A stretch of DNA of 64,000 bases, taken from positions 124,001 through 188,000 of the forward strand of contig NZ_BMVV01000008.1 of assembly GCF_014650895.1 (NCBI RefSeq), in the 5' to 3' direction. This document shows, one piece after another, positions 18,873 through 26,738 of the stretch (positions are counted from its first letter, which is position 1; each line of letters starts with the position of its first letter). A program made the translations under genes and the position numbers. The stretch comes from Streptomyces omiyaensis (GTDB taxonomy: Bacteria; Actinomycetota; Actinomycetes; Streptomycetales; Streptomycetaceae). The notes under the pieces were generated by a model. That model saw nothing but the letters and a program-made list of their open reading frames with translations, had not been told where the DNA came from and searched no databases.

Positions 18873-19106
18873 ATGATCAAGAAGGTCGTCGCTGCTGCGG
18901 CTGCCACCGGCGGTCTCGTTCTCGCGGGCGCGGGCATGGCCGTCGCCGACGCGGGTGCCCAGGGTGCGGCCATCGGTTCCCCCGGTGTCCTCTCGGGCAA
19001 CGTCGTGCAGGTCCCGGTTCACGTTCCCGTGAACGTCTGCGGCAACACGGTCTCCGTGATCGGCCTGCTGAACCCCGCCTTCGGCAACACCTGCGTCAAC
19101 GCCTGA
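18873..19106 (+). CDS. chpH: Short chaplin (ChpH-like)
   Basis: 77-aa secreted hydrophobic surface protein. A signal peptide (MIKKVVAAAAATGGLVLAGAG to MAVADA) is followed by one chaplin domain of about 48 residues with the [28 protein letters not shown] and LNPAFGNTCVN blocks. The two Cys (in VCGN and NTCVN) can form the intramolecular disulfide. By eye it is very similar to ChpH of S. coelicolor. Chaplins assemble into amyloid-like fibrils that coat aerial hyphae and spores. It has a strong GGAGGA ribosome site and sits just upstream of a ChpC-like gene, the arrangement known in other streptomycetes. Confidence 0.95.
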   Translation: MIKKVVAAAAATGGLVLAGAGMAVADAGAQGAAIGSPGVLSGNVVQVPVHVPVNVCGNTVSVIGLLNPAFGNTCVNA

Positions 19107-19139
19107 CGTTGTGCCCCGCCCCTTGAGGGCGTGAGCCGT

Positions 19140-19176
19140 CCGGCCCCGGAGTGCGTGCCATGCACTCCGGGGCCGG
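19140..19176 (+). terminator. Terminator between the two chaplin genes
   Basis: 15-bp perfect stem (CCGGCCCCGGAGTGC and complement) with a 7-nt loop, 33 nt after the short chaplin stop. It implies that the two chaplins have mostly separate transcripts. Confidence 0.8.
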
Positions 19177-19259
19177 TGGCGATTCCGCCCCGGGCACGGG
19201 CCCGGTGGCCCTCATCCCACGCCGATCAGGCGAATGCCGAGAAGGCAGGTAAGCAAGCT

Positions 19260-20159
19260 ATGCGACAGGTCACGCGCAAGAGCATCATCACCGTCGCGGC
19301 GGCCGGCGGGGTCCTCGCGCTCGGCGGAGGCATCGCGCAGGCGGATTCCGCCGCGAGCGGCACGGCCGCGAACTCACCCGGCGTCGCGTCCGGGAACAGC
19401 GTCCAGGTCCCGGTCCACGCCCCGGTCAACGCCTGCGGCAACACCGTGAACGTCGTCGGGGTGCTCAACCCGGCGATGGGCAACTCCTGCGCGAACATCC
19501 CCGCCCAGGCCCGCCCCGGCGCGTCCGGCGGCGCGCACGCGAGCGACTCCCCGGGCGTCGCCTCGGGCAACACCGTGGTGGTCCCGGTCGAGGTCCCGGT
19601 GAACGTGTGCGGCAACGGCGTCACGGGCATCGGCCTCGGCAACGCCGCCACGGGCAACGACTGCGCGAACGGACAGACCCCCGACTCCGGCTACGGCGAG
19701 GAGCCCGGCGGCTACGGCGAGGAGCCGGGCGGCTACGGCGAGGAGCCGGAGACCCCCGGGACTCCGGGTACGCCCGGGACTCCGGGTACACCCGGTACCC
19801 CCGGGACTCCGGGCACGCCGGGTACCCCCGGGACGCCGGGTACCCCCGGGACGCCGGGCACCCCTGGGACGCCTGGGACCCCGGGCACCCCTGGTACGCC
19901 CGGGACTCCGGGCACGCCCGGCACCCCCGGTACGCCTGGTAACCCCGGTACCCCGGGTACGCCCGGTACCCCGGGTGTGCCGCCCAGCTCGGACGGCGGC
20001 TCGAACCACCCCGGCCCGCAGCTCACGCCGCCCCCGGCCTCGCCGGACGAGCTGGCCGAGACCGGATCGTCCGCCCCGCTCGGCGTGATCGTGCCGGCCG
20101 CCGCGGGGATGCTCCTCGCGGGCTCGCTGGTCTACCGCCGCTCCCGCCGCGGCGCCTGA
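19260..20159 (+). CDS. chpC: Long chaplin with collagen-like repeat and sortase signal (ChpC-like)
   Basis: 299-aa cell-wall-anchored chaplin. In order: signal peptide (residues about 1-30), two chaplin domains (about 35-77 and 97-140, each with VCGN- or ACGN-type Cys pairs), three YGEEPGG repeats (about 143-164), a PGT triplet array of about 25 units (about 165-240), then the sorting signal LAETG, a hydrophobic helix and the basic tail RRSRRGA. Sortase E should attach it to peptidoglycan, from which it nucleates fibrils of short chaplins. Long chaplins normally have two domains and an LAXTG signal; the collagen-like PGT spacer is the odd part. Confidence 0.93.
   Translation: MRQVTRKSIITVAAAGGVLALGGGIAQADSAASGTAANSPGVASGNSVQVPVHAPVNACGNTVNVVGVLNPAMGNSCANIPAQARPGASGGAHASDSPGVASGNTVVVPVEVPVNVCGNGVTGIGLGNAATGNDCANGQTPDSGYGEEPGGYGEEPGGYGEEPETPGTPGTPGTPGTPGTPGTPGTPGTPGTPGTPGTPGTPGTPGTPGTPGTPGTPGTPGTPGTPGNPGTPGTPGTPGVPPSSDGGSNHPGPQLTPPPASPDELAETGSSAPLGVIVPAAAGMLLAGSLVYRRSRRGA
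19689..19979 (+). repeat. YGEEPGG and (PGT)n coding repeats in chpC
   Basis: Three 21-nt copies encode YGEEPGG (the last imperfect), followed by about 25 nine-nt PGT codon triplets, one changed to PGN. Third-position variation among the CCC/CCG/CCT and GGC/GGG/GGT codons shows the array is not a recent pure expansion. Confidence 0.9.
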
Positions 20160-20178
20160 ACCGGACCGCCGGACACGC

Positions 20179-20209
20179 GAAGGGGCCCCGCGCCGTGCGG
20201 GGCCCCTTC
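20179..20209. terminator. Bidirectional terminator after chpC
   Basis: 13-bp perfect stem GAAGGGGCCCCGC with complement and a 5-nt loop, between convergent chpC and the DUF5703 gene. Confidence 0.82.
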
Positions 20210-20220
20210 CGCGTGCTCCG

Positions 20221-20409
20221 TCACCAGGTCGCCCGGATCTGACGGATGATCCGCCGCTTCAGCCGCACTCTGCGACTGCCGTCCCGGCGCAGGACGAGCC
20301 GGTCCAACTCCCAGTGTCCGTACTCGGCATGGTCGGTCAGAAGCCGCGCGGTCTCCCTGCGGGAGACGCCGCGCGGCACGTACACGTCGACAAATTCGTA
20401 TTCCGGCAT
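20221..20409 (-). CDS. DUF5703 family protein
   Basis: 62-aa basic protein recognised as DUF5703 by MPEYEFVDVYVPRGVSRRETARLLTD and HWELDRLVLRRDGSRRV. It has no signal peptide or membrane segment. The family is actinobacterial and of unknown function. It is divergent from the acidic protein at 20457 with only 47 bp between start codons; no ribosome site is visible upstream. Confidence 0.78.
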   Translation of the reverse strand: MPEYEFVDVYVPRGVSRRETARLLTDHAEYGHWELDRLVLRRDGSRRVRLKRRIIRQIRATW

Positions 20410-20443
20410 CGCATCTATTGTGCGGGCACCGGCCCGGTACGGA

Positions 20444-20449
20444 TAGCGT
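20444..20449 (+). promoter_or_regulatory. Leaderless -10 element of the gene at 20457
   Basis: TAGCGT followed by 7 nt and the ATG at 20457. No ribosome site is present. Confidence 0.42.
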
Positions 20450-20456
20450 CTGTCCC

Positions 20457-21155
20457 ATGTCTGATGCTGCGCAGCCCACCGCTGCCGAGGTACGTGCCGC
20501 CGCCGAGGCGGTCAAGACCGCGCTGGACCGCCACCTCGCGGCGGTCGAAGGCCGCACGGGGGACGACGACACGGGCGTGTACGAGGCGTTCAACGCCCTC
20601 GCCGCGGCCGCCGAGGCCTATGACGAGCTCCTCTACGACCACTACGACGAGGTGACCCCCTTCGAGATCCCCGGGGCCGACGACGGGCTGCCCCCTTACG
20701 CGGGACCCGCCGAACCGCACGCCCTCAGCGTGCTGATCCGCCGCGACTACGCCGTGGCCGAGCCGCGCCGGCTCGTCGCCCAGGCGCGGCGGGTCGCCGA
20801 CCTCGACCACGACGAGGACGGCCCCCGCGGCACGGCCGCCGCGCTCGGGGTCCTCTTCGGGGAGTACGAACCCGACGAGATCGCCTCCCGGCACAAGGAG
20901 TTCGGCCTGGAGGAGGGCGACTCCACCCTCTGGGTCACCGCCGCCGGGGCGCCCCCGGAGCCGGGGGAGTGGCTGGCCGCCCCCTTCGAGCAGGCGGACC
21001 CGGAGCGGATCGTCTGCCGCTTCGACATCAGCTCCGTCTTCGACGACGACGAGGACGAGGACGAGGCCGCCGAGGACGACGAGGGCGACCGGGACGCCGA
21101 GGGCGACGCCGCCGCTGCCGCCGGGGCGGGCGGGGGCGGCAACGCCGGCCGCTGA
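20457..21155 (+). CDS. Conserved hypothetical protein with acidic C-terminal tail
   Basis: 232-aa soluble protein, not recognised as a characterised family. The N-terminal half is helical and Ala/Glu-rich (TAAEVRAAAEAVKTALDRHL). The middle has LSVLIRRDYAVAEPRRLVAQ and a globular C-part with TLWVTAAG. The last 35 residues are a run of Asp/Glu (DDDEDEDEAAEDDEGD) ending in Ala/Gly. It resembles primary-metabolism-linked actinobacterial hypotheticals. A very strong hairpin follows. Start at 20457, likely leaderless. Confidence 0.75.
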   Translation: MSDAAQPTAAEVRAAAEAVKTALDRHLAAVEGRTGDDDTGVYEAFNALAAAAEAYDELLYDHYDEVTPFEIPGADDGLPPYAGPAEPHALSVLIRRDYAVAEPRRLVAQARRVADLDHDEDGPRGTAAALGVLFGEYEPDEIASRHKEFGLEEGDSTLWVTAAGAPPEPGEWLAAPFEQADPERIVCRFDISSVFDDDEDEDEAAEDDEGDRDAEGDAAAAAGAGGGGNAGR

Positions 21156-21168
21156 GACGCACCGGGGA

Positions 21169-21219
21169 GGACGCCGGAGGGCCGGGACGCCGGGGTGGCG
21201 TCCCGGCCCTCCGGCGTCC
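21169..21219. terminator. Very strong bidirectional hairpin terminator
   Basis: 23-bp perfect stem and 5-nt loop GGGGT between the convergent acidic-tail protein gene and the RecD-like gene. Confidence 0.85.
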
Positions 21220-21238
21220 CGCTCCGGGCCCGCGCCCG

Positions 21239-23509
21239 CTACTCCTCGCCGGCGGTGGCGAGGAGGGCGATCAGGAGGGGCCGCAGCCGGGTGGTCCGCG
21301 CCGGGGCCAGCACCTCGGCCACCGCGCGCGGCAGCGCCTGGTCCACGCCGTGCACGACCGACAGATGGCGCTCCGCCCGGCCGAAGGCCGTGTAGACCCA
21401 CGGCCGGCTCAGCCCCGGCGCCGCGTCGCCCGGCAGCACCGCGACCACGGCGGGCCACCGCCCGCCGGCCGCCTGGTGGGCGGTCAGCGCCCAGCCGTGC
21501 CGCAGCGCCGACTCGACCCGCTCCTTCGGCACGACGACCTCGCCGTCCCCGGTGCGCAGCCGCAGGCCCTCCGCGTCCGCCCCGAGGACCGTGCCGGCCA
21601 CCGTACGGCCCGGCACCGGCGCGTACGCCACCCGGTCGCCCGGGTCGTAGCCGCCGAAGCGTCCCGGGCCGGGGTTCAGCCGCTGCTTCAGCGCCGCGTT
21701 CAGCGCGCGCGTCCCGGCCGAGCCGCCGTGGCCGACCGTGATCACCCGCGTCTGGTCGGGGGTCAGCCCGAAGGCGCGCGGCACCGAGTCGGCGACCAGC
21801 TGGACCGTCCGGTGCACGGCCTCGCCGGCGTCCCGCACCGGGACGATCACGACCTCCTTGCCGGGGGCCCCGACCTGGTTCAGCTCGCCGATGCCGATCC
21901 CCGAGACCAGCTCGCCCAGCGGGCCCGGGTCGGGGCGGCGGGAGGCCACCCGGGGGCAGACGCGGGCGGCGAGGGCGTCGGCGAAGACCGCGCCGGGGCC
22001 GGGCGCGCCGAGCACGTCCGGGTCGCCGCTGAGGACCAGCCGGCAGCCGTCCGGCAGCGCCTCGACGAGCATCGCCGCCGTCTCCACGTCCAGCTGCGGG
22101 GCGTCGAGCACCACGAGCAGGTCCAGGGCGAGTGAGCCCTCCTCGTCCCGGCCGGGACCGGCCGTCCCCGAGAGGAGCGCGGCGAGCGGCACCGCCGTCC
22201 CGGCCTCCCGGTCCTCCGGGCCCAGGCGCTCCGCGTCGTGCACGGTCACCAGGACCCGCAGTCCCCGCTCCCGGGCGGCGGCGGCCAGGGCCGCCGGCTC
22301 GGCCCGGGAGGCCTCGCCGCCGGTGTGCAGCACCAGGCCGTGACCGCCGACGGCACGGGTCAGCTCGTCGCCGTCCCACTCGGCGGCGGTGACGGTGCGC
22401 ACGAGCCGGGCCAGGCCGTCCGCGAGGCTCTCCTCGGCGAGCGCGTACCGGTCGAGGCCGAGCAGCGGGGGCTCCACCGGTCCGGCGGAACCGCCCTCCG
22501 CCGGGGAGCCCTCGGGCTCCCCGGCGACAGGGTCCCCGTCGTCCCCGCCGTCGGCCTCGTCGCCCTCGTACGCCCCGTCCTCGGGGGACTCCTCCTGGAA
22601 GAGCAGGACGGCGCCCTCGAAGACCGCGGTGTCCACGGCCTTGCCGGGGTCGGGCACCTCGAATGCGGCGAGTCCGGCCCGCGCCTCGTCCAGGGTGAGG
22701 GCGGTGTGGCCCCGGAGGGCGGCCCGGTCGAGCAGCCACACGGTCAGGGCCACGGCCCGGCGCGGGTCGTCGGGCCCGCAGGCGCCGCCGAGCAGCGCCC
22801 GCGCGAAGCCGTCGGCCTGCTCCGGCCGCACGCCGGGGACGGCCAGCAGCCGCCACGGATCCTCGGTGAGCGCCTCGGCGGCCTGCTCGCCGAGGGCGGC
22901 GGCGACCTGCCCGGCCAGCGCCTCGGGCGCCCCGCCCCGGGCCAGCACCTCGCGCACCCCGGCGAGCGCCCCCGCCGTGGGCGCGGGCGGGGCCGCCGGG
23001 GCGGGCGGACGGACGGCGGGCCCGGCCGGCCGGGCGGCGCGGGGCGGCTCGGGCGCGGGCTCGTGCAGGACGCCGCCGGACGAGGCGCCGCCCTCCACGG
23101 CCCGCACGGCGGCGAGCAGGTCGGCGGCGGTTCCGCTCAGCTTGGCACCGCTCGCGACGGTGCCGTCCTTGCCGGCCTTCCGGGCCTCGATCCGGGCCCG
23201 CAGCTCCCGCTGGGCCGCCAGCTCCGCCTGCGCCTCGCTCAGCTCCGGCGCGTCCTTCCCGCCGGCCGCGTCGGCACCCCCGTCGGCCTTGCCCTCCGCG
23301 CTCTCCGCGTCCTCCTCGACGGCCTCGGCGGCCTCGGCGGTCTCCGGTTCCGGTCCCGCCTCCGTATCCGTCTCCGTGTTCCCCTCCGCCGGGGCTTCCC
23401 CGGCGGTGTCGGGGGCGGTCGGCGCGTCCTCGGGCGCGGCGGACGGTTCCACGTCCTCGGGGGCCAGGTCCTCGGCCTCGGGCGCGGTCTCGCCGGAAGG
23501 CTCGGTCAC
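21239..23509 (-). CDS. RecD2-like protein with degenerate helicase motifs
   Basis: 756 aa. Residues 1-90 are an acidic, disordered Glu/Ala/Pro tail; 175-245 carry helix-hairpin-helix-like repeats as in RecD2; the rest follows the SF1B helicase layout. Key motifs are damaged: the Walker A position (about 391-400) reads GLVLHTGGEA with no GKT; Walker B (about 464-473) reads LLVVLDAPQL instead of DEA; motif III (491-500) is LVLSGDPDVL and lacks the usual Gln. The late motifs ALTAHQAAGG and YTAFGRAERHL resemble RecD motifs V and VI. It is probably not an ATPase. Its GTG overlaps the TGA of the aldo/keto reductase gene (GTGA), so expression is coupled. Confidence 0.78.
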   Translation of the reverse strand: MTEPSGETAPEAEDLAPEDVEPSAAPEDAPTAPDTAGEAPAEGNTETDTEAGPEPETAEAAEAVEEDAESAEGKADGGADAAGGKDAPELSEAQAELAAQRELRARIEARKAGKDGTVASGAKLSGTAADLLAAVRAVEGGASSGGVLHEPAPEPPRAARPAGPAVRPPAPAAPPAPTAGALAGVREVLARGGAPEALAGQVAAALGEQAAEALTEDPWRLLAVPGVRPEQADGFARALLGGACGPDDPRRAVALTVWLLDRAALRGHTALTLDEARAGLAAFEVPDPGKAVDTAVFEGAVLLFQEESPEDGAYEGDEADGGDDGDPVAGEPEGSPAEGGSAGPVEPPLLGLDRYALAEESLADGLARLVRTVTAAEWDGDELTRAVGGHGLVLHTGGEASRAEPAALAAAARERGLRVLVTVHDAERLGPEDREAGTAVPLAALLSGTAGPGRDEEGSLALDLLVVLDAPQLDVETAAMLVEALPDGCRLVLSGDPDVLGAPGPGAVFADALAARVCPRVASRRPDPGPLGELVSGIGIGELNQVGAPGKEVVIVPVRDAGEAVHRTVQLVADSVPRAFGLTPDQTRVITVGHGGSAGTRALNAALKQRLNPGPGRFGGYDPGDRVAYAPVPGRTVAGTVLGADAEGLRLRTGDGEVVVPKERVESALRHGWALTAHQAAGGRWPAVVAVLPGDAAPGLSRPWVYTAFGRAERHLSVVHGVDQALPRAVAEVLAPARTTRLRPLLIALLATAGEE

Positions 23510-24483
23510 AAGGTGCTCCAGTCGTGATCCGGATAGCGGTGCACGGGCGCGGACACATCGTCCAAAGCCCGGCAGATCTCGTCAGGAAGACTAAGGCCCT
23601 CCACCGACAGCGCCGCCGTGAGCTGGCGCGCGGTGCGCGCGCCGACGATGGGGGCGGTCACGCCGGGCCGGTCCCTGACCCAGGCGAGCGCCACGTGCAG
23701 CGGACTGGTGGCGAGACCGTCGGCGGCGGTGCTGACGGCCTCCACGATCCGGCTCGCCGCCTCGTCCAGGTACGGCTCCACGAACGGCGCCAGCGCCTCG
23801 GACGCCCCCCGGGAGTCCCCCGGCGTGCCGGTGCGGTACTTGCCGGTGAGCACCCCGCGGCCGAGCGGCGAGGACGGCAGCAGGCCTATGCCCAGGTCGA
23901 TCGCGGCGGGCAGCACCTCCCGCTCCACGCCCCGTTGGAGCAGCGAGTACTCCAGCTGCGCCCCGGCGAGCCGGGTGCGGTCGCCGCCCAGCTGCCAGGT
24001 GCCCGCCTTGGCGAGCTGCCAGCCGCAGAAGTTCGCCACGCCCGCGTACCGCGCGCGGCCGCTGCGCACCGCGATGTCGAGCGCCTGGAGCGACTCCTCC
24101 AGCGGGGTGTACGGGTCGTAGGCGTGGAGCTGCCACAGGTCGACGTGGTCCGTGCCGAGCCGGGCCAGCGAGGCGTCGAGCGCGGCGAGGAGGTGGCCGC
24201 GCGAGCCGTCGGTGCGCCGGTCCGGGTCCGGGACGCTGCCGGCCTTGGTGGACAGGACCAGGTCGCGGCGCGGCACGAGGCGGTCCATGAGCCGTCCGAG
24301 CAGGTACTCGGCCTCGCCGCCGCCGTACACGTCGGCGGTGTCCACGAGCGTGCCGCCCGCGTCCCAGAACACCTTCAACTGCTCGGCGGCGTCCTGCTCG
24401 TCGGTGTCCCGCCCCCAGGTGAGCGTGCCGAGCCCGACGCGCGAGACGCGCAGGCCGGTACGTCCGAGATGCCTCTGCTCCAT
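23506..24483 (-). CDS. Aldo/keto reductase
   Basis: 325-aa TIM-barrel NADPH-dependent reductase of the AKR superfamily. Catalytic residues are in DTADVYGGGEAEYLLG (Asp, Tyr), LSTKAG (Lys) and DLWQLHAYD (His). Length and motifs are typical. It is the first gene of a two-gene unit with the RecD-like gene, overlapping by 4 nt. A TAATGT element 7 nt before its ATG and no ribosome site suggest a leaderless message. The carbonyl substrate is unknown. Confidence 0.9.
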   Translation of the reverse strand: MEQRHLGRTGLRVSRVGLGTLTWGRDTDEQDAAEQLKVFWDAGGTLVDTADVYGGGEAEYLLGRLMDRLVPRRDLVLSTKAGSVPDPDRRTDGSRGHLLAALDASLARLGTDHVDLWQLHAYDPYTPLEESLQALDIAVRSGRARYAGVANFCGWQLAKAGTWQLGGDRTRLAGAQLEYSLLQRGVEREVLPAAIDLGIGLLPSSPLGRGVLTGKYRTGTPGDSRGASEALAPFVEPYLDEAASRIVEAVSTAADGLATSPLHVALAWVRDRPGVTAPIVGARTARQLTAALSVEGLSLPDEICRALDDVSAPVHRYPDHDWSTL

Positions 24484-24490
24484 GGGCGGG

Positions 24491-24496
24491 ACATTA
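24491..24496 (-). promoter_or_regulatory. Leaderless -10 element of the aldo/keto reductase
   Basis: TAATGT on the minus strand, 7 nt before the ATG at 24483. Confidence 0.48.
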
Positions 24497-24636
24497 CTGG
24501 CCGGGGCACCGCGCGCAGAGACCCTGTGGACGGAAGCTGTGGACGACGGCGTGGCGTCCGGCTCCTGACGGATCGGGGAGGGGCGCGCTAGAGTCCGGAC
24601 CGAGAGACGTTACTCATGGGTAAGGGGTGTGTGGAC

Positions 24637-25686
24637 ATGCGGCTCGGCATCAACCTCGGCTACTGGGGCGCCGGCATGGACGGCGACAATCTGGCCGTGG
24701 CCCAGGAGGCCGACCGCCTCGGCTACGACGTGTGCTGGGCGGCGGAGGCGTACGGATCGGACGCGCCGACCGTGCTCTCCTGGGTCGCCGCGAAGACGGA
24801 GCGGATCGACGTCGGTTCGGCGATCATGCAGATCCCGGCCCGCCAGCCCGCCATGACGGCGATGACGGCGGCCACCCTGGACTCGCTCTCCGGCGGCCGT
24901 TTCCGCCTCGGCCTCGGCGTCTCCGGCCCGCAGGTCTCCGAGGGCTGGTACGGCGTGAAGTTCGACAAGCCGCTCGCGCGCACCCGGGAGTACGTGGAGA
25001 TCGTCCGCAAGGCGATGTCCCGCGAGCGCCTGACCCACGAGGGCGAGCACTGGACGCTCCCGCTCCCCGGCGGCCCCGGCAAGCCGATCAAGCTGACCGT
25101 CCACCCGCAGCGCGAGCACATCCCGCTCTACATCGCCGCGATCGGCCCGAAGAACCTGGAGCAGACCGGCGAGATCGCCGACGGCGCCCTGCTGATCTTC
25201 CCCTCCGCCGAGCACCTGGAGGAGACCGCCCTGCGCCCCCTGCGGGCGGGCCGCGAGAAGGCCGGCCTGACCATGGACGGCTTCGACGTCTGTCCGACCC
25301 TGCCGCTCGCCCTCGGCGAGGACGTCGACGCGCTCGCCGACGTCTTCCGCCCCTACACCGCCCTCTACGTGGGCGGCATGGGCAGCCGCAAGCAGAACTT
25401 CTACAACCAGCTCGCCCGGCGCATGGGGTACGAGAAGGAGGCCGCCGAGATCCAGGACAAGTACCTGGCCGGCGACAAGACGGGCGCCGCGGCGGCCGTG
25501 CCCCGCGACCTCATCGACCAGACCTCGCTGCTCGGCACCGTCGACCGGATCGCGGACCGGATGACCGCCTACGCGGAGGCCGGCGTCACCACCCTGACCC
25601 TCGCCCCCGCCGGCTTCACCCTCGACGAGCGCCTGACCGCCCTGCGCGCGGGCGTCGACGCCCTGGAGCGGGCCGGCCTGGCGTAA
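24637..25686 (+). CDS. LLM class F420-dependent oxidoreductase
   Basis: 349-aa luciferase-like monooxygenase-fold protein. The N-terminus MRLGINLGYWGAGMDG, AEAYGSDAPTVLSW, and LGVSGPQVSEGWYGVKFDKPLARTREYV are typical of the F420-binding subgroup in actinomycetes. The ATG at 24637 is preferred over an upstream ATG because the protein then begins directly with the first beta strand. It probably uses F420H2 or F420 for an unknown redox step. Followed by a terminator. Confidence 0.88.
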   Translation: MRLGINLGYWGAGMDGDNLAVAQEADRLGYDVCWAAEAYGSDAPTVLSWVAAKTERIDVGSAIMQIPARQPAMTAMTAATLDSLSGGRFRLGLGVSGPQVSEGWYGVKFDKPLARTREYVEIVRKAMSRERLTHEGEHWTLPLPGGPGKPIKLTVHPQREHIPLYIAAIGPKNLEQTGEIADGALLIFPSAEHLEETALRPLRAGREKAGLTMDGFDVCPTLPLALGEDVDALADVFRPYTALYVGGMGSRKQNFYNQLARRMGYEKEAAEIQDKYLAGDKTGAAAAVPRDLIDQTSLLGTVDRIADRMTAYAEAGVTTLTLAPAGFTLDERLTALRAGVDALERAGLA

Positions 25687-25710
25687 CGGGGGAGCGGAGG
25701 AACGTTCCGC

Positions 25711-25749
25711 GGCCGTGGTGGGGGCTCGGGGGTCTTCCCCGCCACGGCC
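25711..25749 (+). terminator. Terminator of the LLM oxidoreductase gene
   Basis: 13-bp stem (GGCCGTGG continuing into GGGG) with one G-T pair, 25 nt after the stop codon. Confidence 0.65.
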
Positions 25750-25882
25750 GTCATCCCCTTCAACGCGTCACGGGTGCCCCCGGTTACGGCCCCGCACCTC
25801 ACTCTTTCGGCCGATACCGCCGTGCCCTCCTGTTGCCCGTCGCCCCGGACCGCATTTGACTCGGTCTCCCGGACGCGCGGAG

Positions 25883-25896
25883 TGCGGACGTCCGCA
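25883..25896 (+). promoter_or_regulatory. Perfect 14-nt palindrome at the ribosome site
   Basis: TGCGGACGTCCGCA lies directly before the GGGAGG ribosome site of the ferritin-like gene at 25911. It could be an operator downstream of the promoter, or influence translation. The binder is unknown. Confidence 0.4.
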
Positions 25897-25910
25897 GGGA
25901 GGTGGCAGCG

Positions 25911-26696
25911 ATGCTCACGGCCAAGAGTGTGTTCCAGGAAATCATCGACGACGACGAGGCCTTCCGGCTCTTCTGCTCGATCGCCGCCAGCGGCGAGTCG
26001 CAGGGCGGCTGGGAGAACGCCCGGATCGCCGCCCTCGTCGCGCCCGGCATGCGGGAACTCACCCCGAAGATCACCCGCCACGGCGCCGACGAGGACAAAC
26101 ACGGGCGGATCTTCAACGCCCTCATGCGCAAGCGCGGCCTCGACCCCGTCCCCGTCCCGCCGGACACCGACTACACGATGCTCCTGGAGCGGCGCGGGAT
26201 CGGACTCGCCCACGACAAGCTCCGCCGGGACGAGCCGCTGAGCGAGGAGGACGTCGTCGTCTACCTCGCCCACAGCCGGGTCACCGAGGAGCGCGCCGCC
26301 GCCCAGATGCAGCTCCTGGTGAAGTACTTCGGCGACCACCCCGAGCTCGGCAAGGCCATCCGCATGATCTGCAACGACGAGGACAACCACCTCGCCTACT
26401 GCCACGAGGAACTGCTGGGGCTCGCCCGCGCGGGCCACGGCCGGCTCATCCAGCGCACCCTGCGCGAGTCCGCGCTCGCCGAGATCCAGGTCTACCGCGA
26501 CGTCAGCCTCGCCGTCATGCGCCACATGGGCCGCATCCTGGAGTGGCCGAGGGCCAAGGGCGCGGTGCTCGCGGCCGGCATCCACGGCGTGTACGCCTAC
26601 GAGCGGGCGGCCGGCTGGCACGGCATGGTCGGCCTGCGGATGCCCGAGCGGCTCGACGCCCTCGGCGGCCCCGCCGCCCCCGCCCCCGCCTTCTGA
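25911..26696 (+). CDS. Ferritin-like domain protein
   Basis: 261-aa all-helical protein with a ferritin-like four-helix arrangement. Candidate diiron ligands are GADEDKHGRIF (about residues 60-70), the Glu pair in VTEERAAAQM, and CNDEDNHLAYCHEE (about 152-165). The ATG at 25911 follows GGGAGG at 8 nt. It has no signal peptide. The family is common in streptomycetes and of unknown substrate: possibly a diiron oxygenase or iron handler. Convergent with corA. Confidence 0.78.
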   Translation: MLTAKSVFQEIIDDDEAFRLFCSIAASGESQGGWENARIAALVAPGMRELTPKITRHGADEDKHGRIFNALMRKRGLDPVPVPPDTDYTMLLERRGIGLAHDKLRRDEPLSEEDVVVYLAHSRVTEERAAAQMQLLVKYFGDHPELGKAIRMICNDEDNHLAYCHEELLGLARAGHGRLIQRTLRESALAEIQVYRDVSLAVMRHMGRILEWPRAKGAVLAAGIHGVYAYERAAGWHGMVGLRMPERLDALGGPAAPAPAF

Positions 26697-26709
26697 GCGG
26701 CCGGTAGCC

Positions 26710-26738
26710 GTGAGCCGGGCCCGCCGCCCCCGGCTCAC
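26710..26738. terminator. Bidirectional terminator between ferritin-like gene and corA
   Basis: 10-bp perfect stem GTGAGCCGGG with complement. Its distal arm includes the stop codon of corA. Confidence 0.65.

Noticed and set aside
19733..20026. Antisense frame encoding PGV repeats, elastin-like
   Set aside because: It is the exact complement of the chpC PGT array and has no ribosome site or signal peptide.
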